Source: Solibacillus daqui
GTDB lineage: Bacteria > Bacillota > Bacilli > Bacillales_A > Planococcaceae
DNA: 64,000 nt
Assembly: GCF_028747805.1 (NCBI RefSeq)
Contig: NZ_CP114887.1
Location: 303,501 to 367,500, forward strand
Reading direction: 5' to 3'
In this document: positions 54,680-63,173 of the stretch, piece after piece
Layout of the letters: every line of letters begins with the position of its first letter
How positions within the stretch are numbered: position 1 is the first letter of the stretch
Position numbers and translations under genes: made by a program
The notes under the pieces: generated by a model
Database searches by the model: none
Seen by the model: the letters and a program-made list of their open reading frames with translations, nothing else
What the model was told of the DNA's origin: nothing

Positions 54680-55759
54680 ATGGATAAATTCATATTATTT
54701 GTAATTGGTTCTTTTTTTGTCATCGGTGCGATTGATTATATTACGGGAACTCATTTGAAGCTGGGTGGGAAATTTGAGGAAGGTATAAAGACCATGGGAG
54801 CTTTAGGGCTTGGCATGATCGGTATAATTTCTTTAGTACCTATTTTTACCGACTTTTTATCTGCTGTGATTATTCCAATCTGTCGCGTTTTTGGTTTAGA
54901 CCCTTCTATTGTTCCGGCAGCATTTTTAGCTGTAGATATGGGCGGCTATCAGATGGCTAGTCAGTTAGCATCGACAGAGGAAATGGGTGCATTTTCAGGG
55001 ATTATCATTGCCTCTACTTTAGGAGCCACAATTAGTTTTTCAATACCAGTCGCGTTAGGGATGCTTTCTAAAGAGGATGAAGGCTATTTTTCTAAAGGTG
55101 TGCTAGTTGGAATTATTACTATCCCAATAGGATGTCTTGCAGCGGGCTTATGGCAAAAAATAGATATCAATCTATTAGTGTTAAATCTGATACCTATCTT
55201 TGTTTTTGCCATTATTTTAGGGGTAGGGTTATTAAAAATTCCACATGTTTTTATAAAAGTTTTTAATGGATTTGGAAAGCTTATCGTATGTCTGAGTATT
55301 ATTGGGTTACTTTTACAAGGAATAGATGTGATATTTGGTGTAAGGCTTGTATCAGGATTAGCACCACTAGCTGAATCTACAGTGATAGTGGCCAAGATTG
55401 CCATTGTTTTAGGTGGCGCATATCCGATGCTAGCATTTATTAATCGAATTTTTAAAAATAGTTTTGAGAAAATAGGGAAAAGATTTGGGATTAATTCTGT
55501 ATCAGTAGCAGGCATTCTAGGAAGTTTAGCTAGTAATTTATTAATATTTGGAACTTTTAAGGAAATGAATCCTAAAGGAAAAGTAGTAGCTACTGCCTTT
55601 GGGGTGAGTGGCGCATTTGTATTTGGTGGACAACTTGGGTTTGTGTCTGGAGTAGCACCAGACATGATAGGCGCATTTATCATATCAAAGCTTACAGCCG
55701 GAATCATAAGTATTGTGCTAGCTATCTGGTTGTATGACCGTGAACATAAACAAATTTGA
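54680..55759 (+). CDS. EutH-family transporter outside a eut operon
   Basis: 359 aa from the ATG at 54680, preceded by GAAAGTGA. About eleven membrane spans, with the EutH patterns FVIGAIDYITGTHLKLGGKFEEGI, VDMGGYQMASQLA and VSGAFVFGGQLGFVSGVAPDM. EutH imports ethanolamine. Here no ethanolamine lyase, shell or reactivase genes are near. The gene is followed by a proline aminopeptidase with overlapping regulatory space, so its substrate may differ. AGA-rich arginine codons set this gene and its neighbours apart. Confidence 0.88.
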   Translation: MDKFILFVIGSFFVIGAIDYITGTHLKLGGKFEEGIKTMGALGLGMIGIISLVPIFTDFLSAVIIPICRVFGLDPSIVPAAFLAVDMGGYQMASQLASTEEMGAFSGIIIASTLGATISFSIPVALGMLSKEDEGYFSKGVLVGIITIPIGCLAAGLWQKIDINLLVLNLIPIFVFAIILGVGLLKIPHVFIKVFNGFGKLIVCLSIIGLLLQGIDVIFGVRLVSGLAPLAESTVIVAKIAIVLGGAYPMLAFINRIFKNSFEKIGKRFGINSVSVAGILGSLASNLLIFGTFKEMNPKGKVVATAFGVSGAFVFGGQLGFVSGVAPDMIGAFIISKLTAGIISIVLAIWLYDREHKQI

Positions 55760-55784
55760 CTTAAGGAAAATGGGGGAATTCGTA

Positions 55785-57563
55785 ATGAATAGTAGAGATA
55801 GAGTCGAAAAGTTAAGACAGCTAATGAAAGAAAATCAAATGGATGCCTATATCATTCCTAGTTTTGATGCACATCAGAGTGAATATGTAGCAGAACATTG
55901 GAAAGGCAGACAATGGCTATCAGGATTTACAGGGTCTGCAGGTACGGTAGTTATTACATTAGAGGATGCTGGGCTATGGACAGATGGTAGATACTATATT
56001 CAAGCAGAAAAGCAGCTTGAAGGCTCAGGAATCAAATTATTCAGAATGATGGATCCAGGGGTGCCATTTTATTCAGAATGGCTTGCAAATGTTCTGAATG
56101 AAGGGAATATTGTAGGCTTTGATGGAAATGTTTTTTCAACTACTATGGTTAAAAGAATGGAAGCCGATCTAAAAGCCAAGCAAATCACATTAAAAATAGA
56201 TCAAGATTTAATTGGTGAACTGTGGGAAGACAGACCGGAGATTCCGAAAGAACCATTATTCACGCATGACGTAAACTATGCGGGCAAATCACGCGTAGAA
56301 AAATTAAATGAAGTAAGACAAGAAATGAAAAATAAGGGAGCCAATTATTATATTTTAACTTCCCTTGATGACATTGCATGGCTGTTGAATATAAGAGGAA
56401 ACGATGTGCCGAACAGTCCAGTTGTAATAGCGAATGTAATCGTAGCCGAACATACATGTTATTTATTTATTGATTCTTACAAGGTTCCGGCTTCAGTGAA
56501 AGAAGAGTTAGAGGCTGAAGGGATCGAGTTAAAAGCGAATCATGAAATACAACCGTTCTTGGAAAGTCTTTCAGGCAATGATGCTGTGATGTTAGATTCT
56601 ACAAGAACGAATATCCGTCTATACAATGGCATTAACAGTGAGGCAAAGAAAATTGAAAGTCCTAACATCACGACGGATTTAAAGGCTATTAAAAATGACG
56701 TGGAGATAAAAAATTTAAAAGCGTGTGAAATTAAAGATGGATTGGCCATGGTGAAATTTATAAAATGGCTAAAGGGCTCTGTAGCGAAAGAAGAAATTAC
56801 AGAGATTGCTGCAGAAGAAAAATTAGAACATTTCAGAAATGAGCAGGAAGGATTTGTTGGACCTAGCTTTGATACAATAGCAGGCTATAAAGAACATGCT
56901 GCGATGATGCATTATAAAGCCAATAAAGAAACCCAACATACGCTTAAGGATGAAGGTCTGTTTTTAATTGATTCAGGTGGCCAGTATTATGATGGAACAA
57001 CAGATATTACAAGAACGCTTGTTTTAGGAAAGCTTACCGATGAACAAAAAAGAGATTACACTTTGGTGTTAAAAGGATTTATTGCATTAAGCGCAGTAAA
57101 ATTTTTATACGGAGCAACCGGTTCTCATTTAGATATTCTAGCAAGACAACCGATTTGGCAGTACGGCATTGACTATAAATGCGGGACAGGACATGGGGTA
57201 GGTTTCTTCTTGAATGTTCATGAAGGACCACAAAGCATAAGAAATGATTCGAATAATGTTACCTTAGAAAAAGGCATGATCATTACGAATGAACCGGGAA
57301 TCTACCTAGAAGGTAAGCATGGAATTAGAATTGAAAATATGATGCTGGTAGTTGAAGATGAAAAAACTGAGTTCGGTCAATTTATGAAGTTTGAAGCAAT
57401 CACATATTGCCCAATTGATTTAGCTGGCATAGATAAAGAGATGTTAACAAAGAGTGAAAAGGAATGGTTAAACAATTATCATCAAGAGGTATACACAAAG
57501 CTAGCTCCTCATTTAAATGAAGAGGAACGCGTGTGGCTAAGAGAAGAAACTAAGGAAATCTAA
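55785..57563 (+). CDS. Xaa-Pro aminopeptidase P (M24B)
   Basis: 592 aa from the ATG at 55785 after ATGGGGG. An N-terminal creatinase-like domain (1-150) opens RVEKLRQLMKENQMDAYIIPSFDAHQSEY, a second follows to 310, and a C-terminal pita-bread domain carries the metal ligands: D and D in LIDSGGQYYDGTTDITRT, H in CGTGHGVGF, and E and E in TNEPGIYLEGKHGIRIENM. The three-domain length of about 600 is typical of aminopeptidase P1. It cuts the N-terminal residue before proline in the cytoplasm. Its coupling to EutH and an XRE-cupin regulator is unusual. Monovalent AGA codon bias, as for its neighbours. Confidence 0.94.
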   Translation: MNSRDRVEKLRQLMKENQMDAYIIPSFDAHQSEYVAEHWKGRQWLSGFTGSAGTVVITLEDAGLWTDGRYYIQAEKQLEGSGIKLFRMMDPGVPFYSEWLANVLNEGNIVGFDGNVFSTTMVKRMEADLKAKQITLKIDQDLIGELWEDRPEIPKEPLFTHDVNYAGKSRVEKLNEVRQEMKNKGANYYILTSLDDIAWLLNIRGNDVPNSPVVIANVIVAEHTCYLFIDSYKVPASVKEELEAEGIELKANHEIQPFLESLSGNDAVMLDSTRTNIRLYNGINSEAKKIESPNITTDLKAIKNDVEIKNLKACEIKDGLAMVKFIKWLKGSVAKEEITEIAAEEKLEHFRNEQEGFVGPSFDTIAGYKEHAAMMHYKANKETQHTLKDEGLFLIDSGGQYYDGTTDITRTLVLGKLTDEQKRDYTLVLKGFIALSAVKFLYGATGSHLDILARQPIWQYGIDYKCGTGHGVGFFLNVHEGPQSIRNDSNNVTLEKGMIITNEPGIYLEGKHGIRIENMMLVVEDEKTEFGQFMKFEAITYCPIDLAGIDKEMLTKSEKEWLNNYHQEVYTKLAPHLNEEERVWLREETKEI

Positions 57564-57946
57564 ATAGGTATTGCTGAATATAAATGGTATCACCTTATAT
57601 CATGGATGGCATTGGAGATACTAAATCTATTAAACAACAAAAAGTGCTTCTACTATGGAAATTCCATCGTAGAAGCGCTTTTTTATTCGTTCAGATTCTG
57701 GCATGTAAACACCGCTTTTATTAACATACTATTAAATAAATATGCTGCTTTATCTTAGCGTTTTTACTGATATTGACATGTATCTTTAAAATAAAGTTTG
57801 ATCAAAAATACCTCTTAAATCTTAATTTTTGTAACTAAAAAAGAACCGGTTTTGAAAAAAGATTAATCAAAATGGGCTCTTTGTTTATAGTATTGTGATA
57901 ACTAATTATCATTTCATTTGTGATTAAGGCTAAGTACTTATTTACT
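57564..57946. other. Convergent intergenic region after the aminopeptidase gene
   Basis: 383 AT-rich bases between convergent genes. It holds the aminopeptidase terminator (57640-57686) and an inverted repeat TGATAACTAATTATCA at 57896-57911 that resembles half a Fur-type site but has no start codon downstream. No gene seen. Confidence 0.65.
57640..57686 (+). terminator. Terminator of the XRE-EutH-aminopeptidase cluster
   Basis: AAAAGTGCTTCTAC and GTAGAAGCGCTTTT form a 14-bp stem (one wobble), with an inner GGAA/TTCC hairpin and T-run. Confidence 0.92.
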
Positions 57947-58717
57947 CTAAAAACCAGAATTCGATCCGATAACGACAGTAGCGTCCAGTTCATCGTCTCT
58001 AGCCACTTTCGTGGTAAGCCCAGCGCTAGCGAAGATTTCAATGGTCTCAGGTGCCTGCTTTTCGCTCGTCTCTATCAAAAGATGGCCTCCCGGTGCTAGC
58101 CAAAGAAATGCTTCTTCTGCTACTCTTCGCTGAATGTCAAGTCCATCCTCTCCACCGTCAAGCGCCACCTTCGGTTCATGTAGGCGAGCCTCCTGTGGGA
58201 GCAGCTTGATTGCCTTTGTAGGTACGTAAGGTACATTCGCAACTAGGATGTTCACATGGCCTTTAAGTGAGATAGGCAGAGCTTTATACAAGTCACCTTC
58301 AAAAACATGGCCACCGAAATCCGTAACGTTGCGGCCAGCGCATCGTACTGCGACAGGGTCAATGTCAACAGAATACAATTCAACTCGTCCTAAAGCTGCT
58401 GCCAGTGCTACACCCACAGCACCTGACCCACAACATAGGTCAACGACGATATCACCAGAACAAGACAGGGCTTCTGCCTGGTGAACAAGAAATTCGGTAC
58501 GTTGGCGAGGCACGAAAACGCCTCGATCCACTTCTATCCGCAAACTACAGAACTCTGCGTATCCAACAACATATTCAAGAGGTAAACCATCGGCTCGCAT
58601 TTCCACCATTTTCTTGAGATCCTCTGGAGTTTGTGCCTCCAGGATAAGTAACCTGGTCTCATCTTCTGCGAAAACACAACCCGCGCTCCGAAGCCTGTTA
58701 ATTATACATTTTTCCAT
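57947..58717 (-). CDS. PrmC-related protein-glutamine N5-methyltransferase (substrate unknown)
   Basis: 256 aa from the ATG at 58717; a TTG 12 bases upstream is possible. An N-terminal helical region precedes LEYVVGYAEF and PRQRTEFLV, the PrmC substrate-loop counterparts. The SAM site is VVDLCCGSGAVGVALA, and the catalytic motif is NVPYVP where true PrmC has NPPY. This fits the PrmC-related family of undetermined substrate. It is clearly GC-richer than its surroundings and uses CGT/CGG and GCG codons freely, so it looks recently acquired. It is flanked by AT-rich non-coding DNA on both sides and has no cotranscribed neighbour. Confidence 0.85.
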   Translation of the reverse strand: MEKCIINRLRSAGCVFAEDETRLLILEAQTPEDLKKMVEMRADGLPLEYVVGYAEFCSLRIEVDRGVFVPRQRTEFLVHQAEALSCSGDIVVDLCCGSGAVGVALAAALGRVELYSVDIDPVAVRCAGRNVTDFGGHVFEGDLYKALPISLKGHVNILVANVPYVPTKAIKLLPQEARLHEPKVALDGGEDGLDIQRRVAEEAFLWLAPGGHLLIETSEKQAPETIEIFASAGLTTKVARDDELDATVVIGSNSGF

Positions 58718-58976
58718 TTTATTGTCCAAAAATAAATTAAATTTTTTTCCTATTTATCTCACCACTTTTGCTTATCTATAACCATGTATTCGTTAAAAAT
58801 TAGAGATATCCTTCTTCAACAAAATGGCCCTATTGTGGAATAAAAAAATCCTGCATATCATCACAGAATTTTTATCAATCTTTATTTTAAATAATCGAAT
58901 TTTGTTTCAAATGTTTAATCTTTTTTATAAAACTACATGGACATGACAGTCAATAATCGAGGTCAGCTAAACAAAT

Positions 58977-59006
58977 TAAAAAAACGAACTAGAAGAAACT
59001 AGTCCG
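58977..59006 (-). terminator. Terminator of the lost methyltransferase gene
   Basis: CGGACTAG and CTAGTTCG pair fully (one G-T wobble) with a six-base loop, followed on the minus strand by TTTTTTT. It sits one base past the methyltransferase stop codon. Confidence 0.85.
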
Positions 59007-59291
59007 CTAAAACAGCATTAACTGCTGTGTATGTTGCTGCTCGCGCTCTCGTAAATAGTGCACAACCCATTCGGCAATCGGCATTGCAACAGCTTTGGCA
59101 AGGTGTACGGGTATGGCATTCCCAATTTGTTTGTATTGTTTATCCAAACGGTTGTTTTCAGATGCTGTCATATTGCCGCCATTTCTAAACTGATACCAAT
59201 AAGGGAACGTTTGAATACGGGCGATTTCTTTGACAGATAGACGGCTCTGATGAAGAACGACTCGATCCGTACAATGGCATTTTCTTGTAGA
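59007..59291 (-). pseudogene. C-terminal remnant of a cytosine-5 DNA methyltransferase
   Basis: An open minus-strand frame without a start codon ends at 59007. It reads motif IX-like RLSVKEIARIQTFPYWYQF followed by motif X KQIGNAIPVHLAKAVA, then an amphipathic tail and a genuine terminator. Motifs I-VIII, including the catalytic PC, are absent, so only the last fifth of the enzyme survives. The frame runs upstream into a 35-bp piece of the HNH gene and stops at 59291. The helicase gene ends 10 bases further on. This is a broken restriction-modification locus. Confidence 0.85.
59249..59283 (+). repeat. 35-bp direct repeat, copy 2 (at the methyltransferase break)
   Basis: Same as 49469-49503 at 34 of 35 positions (T to C at 59272), on the same strand. 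It sits exactly where the methyltransferase homology is lost, so it marks the recombination junction. Confidence 0.88.
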
Positions 59292-59300
59292 AGCTTATTT

Positions 59301-62174
59301 TTATTCTTCAACTAGATAATGATAAATATCGTATTGAATCGGCTGTTCTAACACCATTTCCATTGTAACAACAGGATAATAGGAACCTTTATCTAAAATT
59401 TGATCCGGTTTAGCTGAAGCTGGATTTACATCACAACGACCTAAATAATAGAAGTCTTTACCTTCGCCATTGTCTTTTTTTACAAACAGGTAAACATTTG
59501 TTCCATTAGCTACTGAGTTAATAAGAATCTGCATTTCCTTTGATTTATCGATGTATCGATTTTTAGTTGAGCACCATTTAAACGTGTCGTTTGATAAGAA
59601 CTCATCCATGTAATTTGTTTCAGAATCATTTTCATCATTTTTATGATAATTTACGAAAATCGGGAAATCTCCGTTCTTGGGACGACCACCGTTAAGTGTA
59701 CCTTCTTCATTTTTCTCCCAATCTAATAAACGGCATACCTCACGACGAGAATATTTTTCATAAAGCTTAAACGGTTCATCATTTAGAAATTGCTCGTTTT
59801 TAATAAAGGCACAGTCTAGTAGATCGACAAAGTATTGCTTAAAGTTCGCATCCTGAAGTGATAGCTGCAATTCTTCATTGAACATGTAGTTTGAGTTCGA
59901 CTTAATGATTACAGGTTTTTGGCCGAATTTCTTTTTATCAACTTCTACGAAAAAGTTTAAAGAAAATACATTTTCTATCCCTAGTAGGGTGTCTTCGTTA
60001 AGATAGGCATTATGATCGTGAAGTACCGAAATAAATTGTTGTTCTGAAAGGGTTTCTTGTTCAGCTAAAAGTTTTAATAGCAGTAGTTCATGAATTCTTT
60101 TACCAGGTAAAAAATCTTTACCGATTAATGCCAGAATGGATTTTTCATAGTCGGTAATCGGTGCAATATCTTCTTTCAATTTTAATAAGAAGTCATAATA
60201 GTTTGGACTATAATTAATAATTACCTCGGGATCGAGTGAGTTTTGCTGAATAAAATCTATTAGTAATGGGATACGTCCAATCCGATTTTTCACTTCAAAA
60301 TAACTATCCTTTAGCATTTTTAATGTAGAGAGATTTGTATTATTAATCGCATCAAAAATTTGTTTCTTCGCAATCTCCTCAAAATTAATTGTAGAAACCC
60401 CTTGAATGTAATCTGTGTTAACGGTATTACGTCGCACATTGTCTTTATTCATTGTTTTGTCGCCTGAAAGGGCAATCGGAATTAAATAGTTATTTTTATA
60501 ATTTCCGATAAAATCAATAATTGTAACGTAATCTTTGTCATTATGTTTTCGTAAACCTCGTCCAAGTTGTTGAATGAAAATGATGCTTGATTGCGTTTGG
60601 CGTAGCATAACAATCTGATTTAAAAATGGAATATCAATGCCTTCATTGAAAATATCTACAGTTAAAATATATTCTAATTCGCCAATTCTAAGTTGTTCAA
60701 TTGCTTGTTCACGTGCATCTTGAGAGTCGTCCCCCGTTAGCACGCAAGTTTTTAAGCCACGTTGATTCAATATATTTGAAAGTTCACGCGCTTCCTCTTT
60801 TTTACTGCAAAACATTAATCCTTTAACGCGATTTCCAGAGAAGCCGTAGTATGAAATTTTTTCGATAATATGATCGACACGTTCTTTCACTAGGAGCTTT
60901 TGTAAATCAGCTGTCTCATCAATTAACTCATCGCCTTTTATATAATCGGTAACACCGAAATAATGAAACGGACAAAGCATTTCTTCCGCTAACGCTTCTT
61001 GAAGGCGGATTTCATATGCAATATTGTAATCGAATAGCTCATAAATATTGAAATTGTCAGTACGTTCAGGGGTTGCTGTCATGCCTAATAAAAACTGAGG
61101 CGTAAAATAATTAATAATTTTTAAATAGGATTCCGCACCTGCACGATGAACTTCATCAATTAATATGTAATCAAAGTGGTCTTTAGCAAATTGCTGTAAG
61201 TATGGGTCACGAGACATTGTTTGAACGGTAGCAAATAAATAACGTGCATTGGTATTCTTAGAAGTTCCTGATAAAATACCATATTCGGATTCGTCGCCAA
61301 GTAAAATTTTTCGATAATCAGCCATGGCTTTATTTAAAATTTGTTCACGGTGAACGATAAATAGCAATCGCTTTGGTGCAGCATTTCGAACATCAAATGC
61401 TGAAAGATACGTTTTACCCGTTCCGGTAGCAGAAATAATCAGCCCTTTTTGAGCTCCTGATTCCCGTAATAATTTTAATTGTTCTAAGGCAGCTGTTTGC
61501 ATTTTGTTTGGCAGTATTAATAGGCTTTCCTTTAAAGGGTTTGTTACATACAGTGGTGGTGAAGCAACTTTTGAAGTCTGTTGCATGTTTTCAAGATAGA
61601 GTGGTTGGTATGATTCAATCCATTCAATCGTTAAAGGTGCAGCTTGATTCCACGTATGTTCAAATTGATTTTTAAAATGCTGAATAATTTCTCCATTTTC
61701 AAGTGAGTTTAAATAAACATTCCATTCATAATTTGCTTTTAATGCACTGTCCGTTAAATTTGAACTTCCTACAATTAGTGAATAGTAATCGGTATGTTCA
61801 AAAATATATCCTTTTGAATGGAATCCTTTAATATCAGTAATTCGGACTTCAACATTTGTTAATTTAAGAAGCTCTTTAAACATTTTCGGCTGATTAAATT
61901 GTAGAAAAGTAGAAGTTAAAATACGTCCGAAAATCCCTTTTTTCTGTAAATCATAGAGCATCGTTTTTAAAGTGGCTAGTCCACCTTCTGTAATGAATGC
62001 AACAGAAAATGTAAATGAATTACAAGTTTTCAGTTCTTGAAGCAGGGTAGTTAAAACATTTTCATGCGCTTTATTTGATAATAATTTCGGTTTAAATTGT
62101 GAAGAAACAGCTCTATTTTGATCGATGAATCCTTTATATAAAGAGTTTTCAAGCTTTTTTATAATCTGTTCCAT
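59301..62174 (-). CDS. PLD nuclease-SF2 helicase-DUF3427 protein
   Basis: 957 aa from the ATG at 62174, nine bases after AGGTGG; the GTG at 62186 lacks a site. Residues 45-175 are a phospholipase D-like domain with H119 and K121 (FHSKGYIF) and GSSNLTDSAL. The helicase core has Walker A ATGTGKT at 249-255, DEVH at 340-343 and motif VI QQLGRGLRKH near 525. The last 270 residues match DUF3427 (EVCRLLDW, YSRRE and KDFYYLGRCD). Such proteins sit in defence islands and may act as restriction or repair enzymes. The NUDIX gene lies 10 bases upstream in the same operon. Confidence 0.88.
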   Translation of the reverse strand: MEQIIKKLENSLYKGFIDQNRAVSSQFKPKLLSNKAHENVLTTLLQELKTCNSFTFSVAFITEGGLATLKTMLYDLQKKGIFGRILTSTFLQFNQPKMFKELLKLTNVEVRITDIKGFHSKGYIFEHTDYYSLIVGSSNLTDSALKANYEWNVYLNSLENGEIIQHFKNQFEHTWNQAAPLTIEWIESYQPLYLENMQQTSKVASPPLYVTNPLKESLLILPNKMQTAALEQLKLLRESGAQKGLIISATGTGKTYLSAFDVRNAAPKRLLFIVHREQILNKAMADYRKILLGDESEYGILSGTSKNTNARYLFATVQTMSRDPYLQQFAKDHFDYILIDEVHRAGAESYLKIINYFTPQFLLGMTATPERTDNFNIYELFDYNIAYEIRLQEALAEEMLCPFHYFGVTDYIKGDELIDETADLQKLLVKERVDHIIEKISYYGFSGNRVKGLMFCSKKEEARELSNILNQRGLKTCVLTGDDSQDAREQAIEQLRIGELEYILTVDIFNEGIDIPFLNQIVMLRQTQSSIIFIQQLGRGLRKHNDKDYVTIIDFIGNYKNNYLIPIALSGDKTMNKDNVRRNTVNTDYIQGVSTINFEEIAKKQIFDAINNTNLSTLKMLKDSYFEVKNRIGRIPLLIDFIQQNSLDPEVIINYSPNYYDFLLKLKEDIAPITDYEKSILALIGKDFLPGKRIHELLLLKLLAEQETLSEQQFISVLHDHNAYLNEDTLLGIENVFSLNFFVEVDKKKFGQKPVIIKSNSNYMFNEELQLSLQDANFKQYFVDLLDCAFIKNEQFLNDEPFKLYEKYSRREVCRLLDWEKNEEGTLNGGRPKNGDFPIFVNYHKNDENDSETNYMDEFLSNDTFKWCSTKNRYIDKSKEMQILINSVANGTNVYLFVKKDNGEGKDFYYLGRCDVNPASAKPDQILDKGSYYPVVTMEMVLEQPIQYDIYHYLVEE

Positions 62175-62196
62175 ATAGTAAGCCACCTAAAATAAA

Positions 62197-62586
62197 TTAT
62201 TTTAATAATTTTTCAACTGCAGGTATATCTGCTGGTGCAAATTCTAATTGTTTAAGTAAATCACGTTTAACCCATTTTGCTTCTGCATGTTCAAGTGCTA
62301 CAGGTATCCCGTCAATGATTTTTGCCATATACGTTTCTAAACGTACAACGAATTTTCCGTAATCATATGTAGTATCTTCTACTTTATTTCCCACAGCAAT
62401 ATCACATGCAAATTCTTCTGATATTTCTCTACGTAAAGCTTCTTGAGGTGTTTCACCAACCTCAATTTTTCCACCTGGAAATTCCCATAAGTTAGGTAAA
62501 GACATTTTAGGACTACGAAGGGCACAGTATATTTCATGCTGTTCATTTTCTATAATTGCTCCAACTACATGTACTTGTTTTTTCAA
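62197..62586 (-). CDS. NUDIX hydrolase, MutT-like nucleotide pyrophosphohydrolase
   Basis: 129 aa. TTG start at 62586 with GGATGG upstream. The NUDIX box GGKIEVGETPQEALRREISEEF has every consensus residue (G, E, RE, EE). The protein starts VHVVGAIIENEQHEIYCALRS and has WEFPGGK, as in (d)NTP pyrophosphohydrolases. It may clean oxidised nucleotides or remove a nucleotide signal. It is the first gene of a two-gene unit with the PLD-helicase-DUF3427 gene, which points to a joint role in defence or repair. Confidence 0.9.
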   Translation of the reverse strand: MKKQVHVVGAIIENEQHEIYCALRSPKMSLPNLWEFPGGKIEVGETPQEALRREISEEFACDIAVGNKVEDTTYDYGKFVVRLETYMAKIIDGIPVALEHAEAKWVKRDLLKQLEFAPADIPAVEKLLK

Positions 62587-62710
62587 AATAATCCATCCAA
62601 TCGTTCGATAGTACCTTAATTATATCCGATAAGCTAAATGATTTGTGGGGGAAATCTTAGAAGACCCGAACCCACCCAGGCTCGGGGTTCTCCCATTCCA
62701 ACTAGCTCCT

Positions 62711-63169
62711 TTAATCTCCAACCCTCCAAACCCCAACAAACGCAGGAAATACCTTGAACCGTTCCTTCAATTCAAATAGATAAATCCATTCCTCGGTATG
62801 TGGTAGGCGCACAGATTCGTGTTGAAATTGCCTGTAAACACTATGCCATTTCACCGCATATGCCTTAAATTGCTGCTGGTGCAAGCGCTGGGCATCTACG
62901 GGATTTTCGGCGAAGTAAAAGGCATAGTGCTTGTCTTTAAGTTCTGTCGCGTAAAGCTTGATGCGATTGATACCGAGTACATCTTGAGCGTTCATGTGCT
63001 GGAGTTCTTTGATTTCTTCTTCGGTGAAGGGCACATCGTATATGCGTTCGGGTCGGTCATGCTTTTGCAGGTAGCCCTTTTTTAGTGCGAGATAAATCCA
63101 GTAGGCGCCGAAGTTTTGTTCGTACTTGACCATATCCAAAAGTAGCTGATAGACATTTGTTGTTTTCAT
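62711..63169 (-). CDS. Protein of unknown function downstream of a DnaB-like gene
   Basis: 152 aa from the ATG at 63169, with GGGAA about ten bases upstream. It starts KTTNVYQLLLDMVKYEQNFGAYWIYLALKKGYL. It continues with an acidic helix and ends in aromatic-rich sequence. No signal peptide, membrane span or recognised domain. The unshifted DnaB-like frame ends at 63174, four bases before this ATG, so the pair is normally cotranscribed. As sequenced, a one-base deletion in the DnaB-like gene fuses the two frames. I take the separate ATG as the real start. Confidence 0.7.
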   Translation of the reverse strand: MKTTNVYQLLLDMVKYEQNFGAYWIYLALKKGYLQKHDRPERIYDVPFTEEEIKELQHMNAQDVLGINRIKLYATELKDKHYAFYFAENPVDAQRLHQQQFKAYAVKWHSVYRQFQHESVRLPHTEEWIYLFELKERFKVFPAFVGVWRVGD

Positions 63170-63173
63170 GGCA

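Noticed and set aside
55084..55707. A 207-codon open frame antisense to the EutH-like gene
   Set aside because: Same reason: antisense shadow of a membrane protein, with no site or family pattern.
57896..57911. Fur-like inverted repeat TGATAACTAATTATCA
   Set aside because: It sits between convergent genes with no start codon nearby, so no target is evident.
58405..58617. Plus-strand frames over the PrmC-related gene
   Set aside because: Antisense to a gene with clear SAM-binding and NVPY motifs; no ribosome binding site.
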